23,311 bases of DNA from positions 1 to 23,311 of the IMG/VR virus record IMGVR_UViG_3300050821_003243. One strand, given 5' to 3'. Under the pieces are notes generated by a model. The model was not told the DNA's origin, did not search any database, and saw only the letters and a program-made list of their open reading frames with translations. Source of the DNA: a virus. Every line of letters begins with the position of its first letter. Position 1 is the first letter of the stretch. The position numbers were made by a program, and so were the translations under genes. This document shows, in pieces, positions 1 through 6,921 of this stretch.

Positions 1-203
1 ACGAATACGTCGATCCATTGATCGACATCGGTACCATCGCCGTAAATCTGGAAACCAACACTGCAGGCGCAGGTCGAGCTACTCAGGCTGTAGCTCGTGA
101 GGCGCTGGGCATCAGGCAGGGCAGGGACAGGCGGCGGCGCCTGGGCCACGGCAAGCGTGACCAGCCCCATGAGGAACGCGAGGGTAAGGGCGAGCTTCTG
201 CAT
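1..203 (-). CDS. Secreted-type hypothetical protein, N-terminal part only
   Basis: Partial gene that runs off the left edge; 67 codons are visible from an ATG at 201-203. The N terminus is a clear signal peptide: MQK, then a hydrophobic stretch (LALTLAFLMGLVTLAVA) ending in AVA-QA, a plausible signal peptidase I cut, followed by a proline-rich APPPVPALP spacer. The mature part contains a cysteine pair (TCACSVGFQIYGDGTDVDQW). I do not recognise a function, although I recall similar signal-peptide proteins near the ejection genes of other proteobacterial podoviruses (memory, not checked). It lies 45 nt after the membrane-type ejection gene and the SD is weak (GGGCGG). The signal peptide implies export by the host Sec pathway, which is unusual for a virion gene. 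Function unknown; that the gene is real is fairly sure. Confidence 0.7.
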   Translation of the reverse strand, partial: MQKLALTLAFLMGLVTLAVAQAPPPVPALPDAQRLTSYSLSSSTCACSVGFQIYGDGTDVDQWIDVF

Positions 204-248
204 GCCGCCCGTATGCCGGACGGCAATTTTGCCAGCAAAGCACCAGCG

Positions 249-2780
249 CTATCTGTGGGTGCCGCCCCTGGTCGACATCGTGGGTGCCCGTTCCGGCAGT
301 GCCTGCCCTGGCCGCCAGTAGAAGCGCTGACCGGTATCGCGAAACAACTGTTGCTCCTGGGCGCGCATATGCTGGTGCGCCTCGGGGTCGACGAGCTCCT
401 GCAGCTGGTCGATGAACATGCGGCGATAGGCGGCCCGGGTGTAGGGCAGCGACGAGACGAGCGGCGTGTAGCGGCCGGCGAGATTGACCACGTCCCGGCC
501 GAGTTTGGTCTTCTCGCCGCGGATGGCCTTGCCGAAATTAAGCACTGCCGCCGAGGTCACGTCTTTGGCGAGCCCGGCGGTCGGACCGCCGAAGCTTTCT
601 ATCGGCGACTGCCCAAACCGGTTGACATCGGCGAGCATGAAGTCGCCGGCGAGAGAAAGGCCGCCGCCGTATTGCAACGCCTGTATCCAGAATGCGCGGT
701 CCTGATGCTGCAGGTCTTTGCCGCTCAGCAGGCTCTTGAGCTGCAGCGCGGCGGCGCCCGCCATGGTCAGGCCAAACGTCAGGGTGCCAGCATAGGCAGC
801 GCCCGCCGGCGTCATCAAGGCCCGCACGCCGCTGCGCCCGGACACCGTCTGCACGGCCTGCCACTGGCTCATCATGAACGACAGCGAGAATGCCTTGAAC
901 TGCAGCATGCTGCGGGCGGCCTCGCCGGCCCAGGTGCCTTTCTGAAAGGCCGAGACGAACGCCTGGCTTCGCGGGTCGTGCCCGGGGACGGCTCGCTCGG
1001 CCTGGCCGAGGATCATCCCGAGATACTTTTCGGCGAGAGGCTGGTCGACTTGTGCCACATCGATCGGCCGCATGATGCCGGCGCTGTCCGGATGCGGCTT
1101 GAACGCCGCGACCTTGCGCAGGTCATCCCAACCTTTCTCGCCGAGACCGTAACCCTCGAACGTGCGTGCCATCGCCGGAAACTCGTTGCCGAGCTCGGCC
1201 CACGACATATTGGCGCGGTCGGCAACGGCGGCGGCGAAGTCGAGGCCGAACTGATGGATGCGCCGTTGGGTCATTGCCTCCAGGCCGCTGTAGTTCACCA
1301 CGCGATCGGCGAGCCAGCGCGACCAGTTGCGCCCACCGAGGGCGCCGGCGTAACGAACTTCATTCATGCCGTGCAGGAAATCGGACAGCCCGAAGCCGGC
1401 GCGCATGGCCTCGCCGCGGATATCAGTTCCAAACATGCTCTTGAGGATTTGCGGGATGCGCACCGCCATCGGAATGCCGGACAGATAGCGCGCCGCACGG
1501 TCGAGCATCGGGTCCTGGGCGGCGGCGAGGATGTTGGCGCTGCCGAGCAGGCCTGAGGTGAGAAAGTTGCGCACATCGCCGGCAAACGTGGCGATGCGTT
1601 CAGACGCCGGCCCGTCACCGCCGGCGACCGCGTGGTAGAGGCTCTTGAGCTGCCAGTCGTGATACTGCCCGAGCTTGTCCTGCGCCACCTTGAGCGACGT
1701 CGAGCTGTTGTAAAGCGACGGCTCGCCGATGACGTGCTTGGCCGCCTCACTCTTGACCACTTGCGACATCCATTCGAGCGTGGAGTTCGGGTTGGGGCCC
1801 AGCACCTGCAGCTTGGCGATATCCTGCGACATCGACTTGAAATGATTGATCACCGCCTCGATGGGGTCGCCGCTGCCAAAGGTCTTGTTGTAGGTGAGCC
1901 AGTCGTCGGCCGATTTGAAATGCAGGAAGCGATGTTCCTGGCGCTGGTTCACGAGGGCGCCGAGGCCGAAGGGTTGCCCTGACGGCTTGCGGTCGGACCA
2001 GCCGCCCGTGGTGATGTGCTCCCACGAGGCGCGCAACGTCTCCTCCAGCCGCTGCGGGGTGAGCTTGGCGCCGCTCAGCGGGTCGATCATGCGGTCGAGG
2101 TCGAGCAGGGGCGTGATGAAATCGCGCCATCCCTCCCAGCCGGCATTCAGCACAGCGCTCGGCTCATGATGTTGGGGCATCCATCGGCCAATGGTGGCGA
2201 TGTTGCCGCCGAGCTTGTTGAAGTCGAGGCGCAGATCCTCGATGCCGTCCGCCAGGATCTTGCCGAAAGCCTTGGCCTCGGCGCTGCCCGTGTCCTCGCC
2301 GAGTATCTCGCGCGCGACATCCTCGCCGAGCGGCTTGTTGAAGCGGCCGCCAGTAATGCGCGAGCGGAAGAAGTTTTCCAGCGCCTCTCCGGCCTTCCCG
2401 ACCACGAGGTTGAACTTGGCTTCCGCAATCTGCGCAAGCCCCACTCTGCCGGCGCCGAAACCCTTGTTGTGAAACACATTCATGAAGGCGTCGAAGATAT
2501 CGGCCTTGCCGGCGGCGTTGCGGTAGGTCTGCCCGTAGCTGGCAATCTCGTTGCGTACGGTGATGGCCGCGGCAGCATCGGCCTTCTTCTTGGCAGCATT
2601 GCCCTTGAGCTCGGACACGATTGCGGCCAGGGCGCCGGAATGAGCGTCGGCATGGCCTGCCGCATTGAGCGCGCCGACATGGGTGTTATAGCGGCGCACG
2701 AGCTCATCGGCCTCGTCCTGGGTGAGATCGCCGCCCTTGGCGATGGTGGCGTTGGCCATGCACGTTGCAAAGTCGACCAT
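249..2780 (-). CDS. Internal virion / DNA ejection protein, membrane-type (gp16 C-terminal-like)
   Basis: 843 residues. Probably an internal virion protein that leaves the capsid with the DNA and helps form the channel across the cell envelope. It is largely helical. A hydrophobic glycine/alanine segment at about residues 655-681 (LMTPAGAAYAGTLTFGLTMA) could span a membrane. The C-terminal stretch at about 768-832 (GRYTPLVSSLPYTRAAYRR, then DQLQELVDPEAH, then YWRPGQALPERAP) matches a pattern I recall at the end of podovirus ejection proteins. The start is taken at the ATG at 2778-2780, which overlaps the stop of the upstream gene as TGATG and has GGAG 8 nt upstream; two GTG codons slightly upstream are possible but lack that spacing. 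Position after the tail genes and coupling to the kinase-bearing gene support an ejectosome role. Catalytic activity is not apparent. Confidence 0.72.
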   Translation of the reverse strand: MVDFATCMANATIAKGGDLTQDEADELVRRYNTHVGALNAAGHADAHSGALAAIVSELKGNAAKKKADAAAAITVRNEIASYGQTYRNAAGKADIFDAFMNVFHNKGFGAGRVGLAQIAEAKFNLVVGKAGEALENFFRSRITGGRFNKPLGEDVAREILGEDTGSAEAKAFGKILADGIEDLRLDFNKLGGNIATIGRWMPQHHEPSAVLNAGWEGWRDFITPLLDLDRMIDPLSGAKLTPQRLEETLRASWEHITTGGWSDRKPSGQPFGLGALVNQRQEHRFLHFKSADDWLTYNKTFGSGDPIEAVINHFKSMSQDIAKLQVLGPNPNSTLEWMSQVVKSEAAKHVIGEPSLYNSSTSLKVAQDKLGQYHDWQLKSLYHAVAGGDGPASERIATFAGDVRNFLTSGLLGSANILAAAQDPMLDRAARYLSGIPMAVRIPQILKSMFGTDIRGEAMRAGFGLSDFLHGMNEVRYAGALGGRNWSRWLADRVVNYSGLEAMTQRRIHQFGLDFAAAVADRANMSWAELGNEFPAMARTFEGYGLGEKGWDDLRKVAAFKPHPDSAGIMRPIDVAQVDQPLAEKYLGMILGQAERAVPGHDPRSQAFVSAFQKGTWAGEAARSMLQFKAFSLSFMMSQWQAVQTVSGRSGVRALMTPAGAAYAGTLTFGLTMAGAAALQLKSLLSGKDLQHQDRAFWIQALQYGGGLSLAGDFMLADVNRFGQSPIESFGGPTAGLAKDVTSAAVLNFGKAIRGEKTKLGRDVVNLAGRYTPLVSSLPYTRAAYRRMFIDQLQELVDPEAHQHMRAQEQQLFRDTGQRFYWRPGQALPERAPTMSTRGGTHR

Positions 2781-5638
2781 CACTTGCACTCCGCCAGAAC
2801 ATCGAGGGCCATCTGCTCGCGGTGCCCGAGCTCAGCGAGCGAGCGTTCGGACACCAGGGCGGGCTTTCCATCCGCGCCGACCCACGGCACGTTTCGCATG
2901 GTATCGGGCAGCTCCTCCATCTTGGCCTGCGCCGCGTCGGCGCGCCCGGCCCTGGCCATCTCCTCGGCGCCGAGGGCCTCCTCCGTTCGCGCCATGCCGG
3001 CGGCGCGGCCGGCCTTGTCAATCACCTCGTCGGCAATCTCCCGCGCCTCCTGGGTAGAGCGCGCCCCTTTCAGCTTTTCGGTGATTTCGCCGAGAAGCAC
3101 GTCCGCCTCGCTCGGGCCACCGCGTTCATCGACCCGGCGCTTGACCTCTGTCAACATTCTGGCCTTGAGGGCTTTGTATTCCTCCTTGTTGCCGCTTAAC
3201 CGCGCCTTATCGGCGCGAAACGCCGACAGCTCCTCTGGTGTCAGTACCTGCGGATAGAACCTCGCCCATCCTACATAGGCCGGCGTCCGCACGGCGGCCT
3301 CGACGTCGAAAGTGACGCCGTCACGGGTAAGCGGCCCCTCGACCAGGTAGGCCGTGGACGACCCGGATGGATAGTCCTCGACCGGGCGCTGCTTGCGTAG
3401 CTTGAGCCCGGTGACGGCCTCGACCTTGGGATAGTCGCGCTCCGGATTATCCGTCAGAAACCGGATATCCATATCGACAGGGCGCTCATCAGGCACAAAA
3501 GTGCGCGAGACAAGAGAGCCCCCCATGACGACCTTGATGTCAGGGCCAAGCTTCTCCTGCCAGTCGGCAGCGACTTTATTGGCGGTGGAAAGAAGTTTTT
3601 CGGCCGACGGCGGCGCTACTTGGCCGGGGGGGCCTCTGGCCGTTTCGCCGCCTTCGCCTCCGGCGCGTTGGGAAGTCGCTCCAGGGCCCTGATAAGGTTC
3701 AAGTCGTTGATCTCCTCCATCTCGGAAAAAGTTGGCAAGCGGCCCTTCTCCCTCACGGACTTGAGGGGGGCCTGGCCTGGAGGTATCGAGGTCGGCAAAG
3801 TCATTGGCTTCTCCTCTCAATATATGGGCAGTCTGGCTCGGTTTGTCACCCACCTCCCTGATGTAGTCAGGCGGCACGAGCCGGCCTTTGGTTAGCATGC
3901 GCTGGATATTCCGACGCAGAGAATTGTCAATCCCGGCCGACACATTAACCAGGTCAACTGTGTAGCCTTTCTTCTTTAGAATAAGGATCAGTTGGCGGGT
4001 GCGTGCGGAACTGGCGCCGATCTTGGGGATGACGAGGTTGCTGCCGGTTGTGAGAAGCTGATAAAATGCTTCATCATTCGCCAGCGCCGAACTCTCCTCA
4101 TGAACCGCCTGGTTTCCGAGCCCCTTGTTGTACTCCGGTATCATCTCCTTGACATCATCGGCATCGACGAGGGCCGCCCTCAGATGTTCGGCGATCGGGT
4201 TCGAAACCGTGGACTTGCCGGCCGCTGGCGGCCCTATGACAATTACAGCACGACGGCCGTTCTCGACCGGCCCCTTTGCATAAGACCGGGCCTTCGCCAT
4301 GATTGCCGGCATCACGGCATCGCGGCCGGTCACCATTCGGGGCGCCTCTTCGGTGCCGATGTTGTAGGCGCGCCTCGCCCACCACTCGGGATTGGCGCGG
4401 TCCTCGGCCGTGCCCGTCTCGGCTGTCTTGCTCATCTGGTCCAGATAGCGCTTCACCAGCGGGTGAGCCTCCAGCTCCTCCGCCGGTGCGCCACGCCTGA
4501 TCATGTCGAGCAGCTCTCGGCGCGACCCCACCTCCGGCTCCGGCTCGGCCGGCTCCCCCGCCGTGGCGACCGGCTCGGCGGCCCGCCGCTGGATGGTATC
4601 GATGGCCTGGACGGCGGCCGGCGACGCCTCCTCAGGGTCACCCGCCCGCTTGAGCGCGGCGCCCATCATGTCGTTGTGGGTCTCCGGGGTAACGCCCGGC
4701 ACCGGCTCGACGGCGGCGACGAGCTCCCTATCGGCATCGACCGCATCGACTGCCGCCTTCGCCGTACGGTTGGCGTCGGGAAGGTCATCAATCGTCGCCC
4801 CCGGCTTCGGCGGAAACACCTTATCGACATCGCCCGACCTGGGCTGTCCCCTGATAAGGCGCATCAGCGGTGGCCCCAGCTCTTTGAGACCCTGGATGCC
4901 GGCGCCGGGGATAAGCCCGAACAAGGCTGCCCTGCCGGCCTCTTCGAGCGCCGGCATGACGCCGGTTTCCATGCCAATCTTTTCGCGCCACTCCTGCACG
5001 AAAGGGCTCCCGGCGAGAGAGAGGGCGCCCATATAGCCACCCTGGACCATCGCACCCGTCACGATGCGCGTGAGCGCCATCTTGCCCAAGGCCCAGGTGG
5101 GGCCAACGGCCAGCGAGCCGACGAACAGCGGGTCGCGGCGCGAGCCCCACGTGCTGGCGGCAAAGCCGATGGCGAGCTTCGCCGCGGTATTGAGCGGTGC
5201 ATTCCCCGCCCGCTCGGCCTCGGCGAGTGCCCCTCGGGAGATCAAGCGCGCTTCGTCCTCGATGCTGGTATTGAACTGCAGGGCTTCGAGGACTTCAGGC
5301 ACGCCGGCGTTTTTTGCCTTCAGCTCCTCCAACTTGCGCTCGAACCCGGCACGCTGGAAGCCCCTCACGTTGCTCGGGTCGGGCGACACTCCATAGTAGC
5401 GCCGCATCGGCAATCCCGAGCGCAGCGGGTTGGGAATGTCCTCACCGGTGGCCTGCTTGATGACCGCCCGGCGCTGGTCATAGGCCTCCTCGATCGCCGC
5501 ATCCTCGCCCCCAATGTTCGTGTAATAGGGCATATTGACCATGGCGGATGTGAACTCGCCATAGGTCGGCACTCCATCCGCTTGGGTCAGCCCTACGGGC
5601 GGCTCCTCGCGATAGCCGCTCGTCCACCAGTCGCTCAT
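2780..5638 (-). CDS. Ejected polyvalent-type protein with zeta-toxin-like kinase and nucleotidyltransferase domains
   Basis: 952 residues. The N-terminal 1-260 is helical with glycine/alanine-rich stretches (about 150-250), like internal virion proteins. An acidic, proline-rich linker follows (about 270-380). Residues about 460-610 form a P-loop kinase of zeta-toxin type: Walker A GPPAAGKST (469-477, Lys475), the DADD acidic motif (492-495), and the arginine segment RRNIQRM...GRLVPP (575-590). Residues about 685-800 look like a nucleotidyltransferase: GGS (706-708), paired acids VDMD (Asp722, Asp724) and a third acid in FDVE (778-780). The tail (about 800-952) is charged and helical. Known zeta toxins phosphorylate UDP-N-acetylglucosamine; whether this one does is unknown. 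The start ATG overlaps the upstream stop as ATGA and has GAGGA upstream. Context among ejection genes suggests it is packaged and injected (inference). The domains are assigned by motif only. Confidence 0.78.
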   Translation of the reverse strand: MSDWWTSGYREEPPVGLTQADGVPTYGEFTSAMVNMPYYTNIGGEDAAIEEAYDQRRAVIKQATGEDIPNPLRSGLPMRRYYGVSPDPSNVRGFQRAGFERKLEELKAKNAGVPEVLEALQFNTSIEDEARLISRGALAEAERAGNAPLNTAAKLAIGFAASTWGSRRDPLFVGSLAVGPTWALGKMALTRIVTGAMVQGGYMGALSLAGSPFVQEWREKIGMETGVMPALEEAGRAALFGLIPGAGIQGLKELGPPLMRLIRGQPRSGDVDKVFPPKPGATIDDLPDANRTAKAAVDAVDADRELVAAVEPVPGVTPETHNDMMGAALKRAGDPEEASPAAVQAIDTIQRRAAEPVATAGEPAEPEPEVGSRRELLDMIRRGAPAEELEAHPLVKRYLDQMSKTAETGTAEDRANPEWWARRAYNIGTEEAPRMVTGRDAVMPAIMAKARSYAKGPVENGRRAVIVIGPPAAGKSTVSNPIAEHLRAALVDADDVKEMIPEYNKGLGNQAVHEESSALANDEAFYQLLTTGSNLVIPKIGASSARTRQLILILKKKGYTVDLVNVSAGIDNSLRRNIQRMLTKGRLVPPDYIREVGDKPSQTAHILRGEANDFADLDTSRPGPPQVREGEGPLANFFRDGGDQRLEPYQGPGATSQRAGGEGGETARGPPGQVAPPSAEKLLSTANKVAADWQEKLGPDIKVVMGGSLVSRTFVPDERPVDMDIRFLTDNPERDYPKVEAVTGLKLRKQRPVEDYPSGSSTAYLVEGPLTRDGVTFDVEAAVRTPAYVGWARFYPQVLTPEELSAFRADKARLSGNKEEYKALKARMLTEVKRRVDERGGPSEADVLLGEITEKLKGARSTQEAREIADEVIDKAGRAAGMARTEEALGAEEMARAGRADAAQAKMEELPDTMRNVPWVGADGKPALVSERSLAELGHREQMALDVLAECK
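2789..2792 (-). promoter_or_regulatory. Ribosome binding site fixing the membrane-type ejection protein start
   Basis: GGAG with an 8-nt spacer to the ATG at 2778-2780, inside the last codons of the kinase gene. It supports the TGATG coupled start over the GTG codons at 2789 and 2783. Confidence 0.65.
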
Positions 5639-6921
5639 TTGTCCTCGGCCTCTGCTGCGGCGGCCTTCGCCTTTCTGGCGCGGCGAAGCTCCAGGTCATC
5701 CACGACTGCGCTCGCCTCCGCCGCTCGCTTCATCATCATTTGGCGCCAGGCCTCACCCTGCTGTTCCGTCATCCTCGATAGGTCAGGCACCCTTCTGTCT
5801 TCGATATTTGTGCTCGGCCGCGCCCCGAGCTCACCGATGTGCATGTAATTGCCGGCCCTCGCCAGCATCGCCGTATATGGGAAGCGGCGCAGCGTATCGC
5901 CCTCGTGCTCCTCCAGCGCAACCGCCGGCCTGGCCGCGCCGGGCGCACGGGCACCGGCTGGTTCGGCAAGCGCAGTCGCGTTGCTGCCTTTCATCGGGGG
6001 CTTGCCGACGCCGATCTGCGTCTTGAACGGCCCCTCACTGAAATAGCTTTCCGGGCCGCTGCCGGTTTCGAGTGTAAAACCTGGGGTGCCGCGGGCAAAC
6101 TGATGGCGCGCAACGTCCGCCGACGCATTGCCGGTGATAAGGCCCTTGCCGTACTTGCCGGCATAGTTCGACCCGGCGAGAACCGCTTCGAGATCGCCGC
6201 CGAACGTCTTCTCGTCGAAGCCGCCGCGCGTGAACGACTGGGGCGGATAATATCCGCGGCTGCCATGGCCGGCGGTGTCCCATAGAGCCTGCTCAAGCGA
6301 ATGGCCGCGCGCCAAGGCGCGGTTCATCGCAGTTTCCATCTGGATGCGACGGACCACCGGGCTCGCACTCGACCCGACCTCGCCGCGAACCATCTGATTG
6401 AGACGGTCGCGCAAAGCAGGGTTCTGCTCCAGCTCCGACCTGATCTGCGATCGATCGATCTGTCCGGGCGCGCCATGGTCGGGGACCACCGGCTCGCTGC
6501 GCGGCAACCCGCGGGCGGCGAAATAATCGCCGGCGTCCCGCTCCATGAACTGGTGCATCTGCTCATAGCGCGCGTCGGCCTCTTCCGGCGATCTGTACGA
6601 CGGGAAACGGTCCCACCCCATGCGGCGGACGTTTTCGAGCGCGGTCGCGTTCGGGATGTCATGCACCTGGCCGGTCGCCGGATTGGTCCAGGGCTCGACC
6701 TCCTTCTTGCCGCCCCACACCGTCGGGATGTTGTACCAGCGGCCGTCGGGGCCCTGCTCTGTCGCCTGGTAGAGCGATGATCGCGATACGACGTTGCCCT
6801 GGTCGTCGGTGTTGTCCACACCGCCCGAGCCGTGCAGGTTCATCAGGTGCATGCGATAGAGATCACCCTCTTGCTGCGTCAGCCCGAGCGCCTCATCGGC
6901 CTCCTTGAGGTGATCATCCAT
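5635..6921 (-). CDS. Virion-associated cell-wall hydrolase, SleB-like (putative)
   Basis: 428 residues with two recognisable parts. Residues about 21-135 form a module with the pattern LYRMHLMNLHGSGGVDN ... SLYQATEQGPDGRWYNIPTVWGG ... GWDRFPSYRSPEEADARYEQM, which I recall in proteobacterial phage virion proteins without a known function. Residues about 155-295 resemble a SleB/lysozyme-fold wall hydrolase: MVRGEVGS (Glu181 is the candidate catalytic acid) followed by an RRIQMETAMNRALARG helix and a YYPPQSF segment. Such an enzyme would open a local hole in peptidoglycan during DNA entry, the job of the N-terminal transglycosylase in T7 gp16. The C-terminal 300-428 is low complexity and helical. 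The start ATG overlaps the upstream stop as TAATG; the SD is poor, so coupling is likely. The hydrolase assignment is inference from a short motif. Confidence 0.65.
   Translation of the reverse strand: MDDHLKEADEALGLTQQEGDLYRMHLMNLHGSGGVDNTDDQGNVVSRSSLYQATEQGPDGRWYNIPTVWGGKKEVEPWTNPATGQVHDIPNATALENVRRMGWDRFPSYRSPEEADARYEQMHQFMERDAGDYFAARGLPRSEPVVPDHGAPGQIDRSQIRSELEQNPALRDRLNQMVRGEVGSSASPVVRRIQMETAMNRALARGHSLEQALWDTAGHGSRGYYPPQSFTRGGFDEKTFGGDLEAVLAGSNYAGKYGKGLITGNASADVARHQFARGTPGFTLETGSGPESYFSEGPFKTQIGVGKPPMKGSNATALAEPAGARAPGAARPAVALEEHEGDTLRRFPYTAMLARAGNYMHIGELGARPSTNIEDRRVPDLSRMTEQQGEAWRQMMMKRAAEASAVVDDLELRRARKAKAAAAEAEDK

Noticed and set aside
18-1556. 512-codon open frame on the plus strand
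   Set aside because: It is antisense to the ejection protein and the signal-peptide gene, has no SD, and its translation is Arg/Gly/Ala-rich without any motif; typical shadow in GC-rich DNA.
3992-5848. 618-codon open frame on the plus strand
   Set aside because: It lies opposite the kinase/nucleotidyltransferase gene and has no recognisable protein pattern; a shadow of biased codon use.
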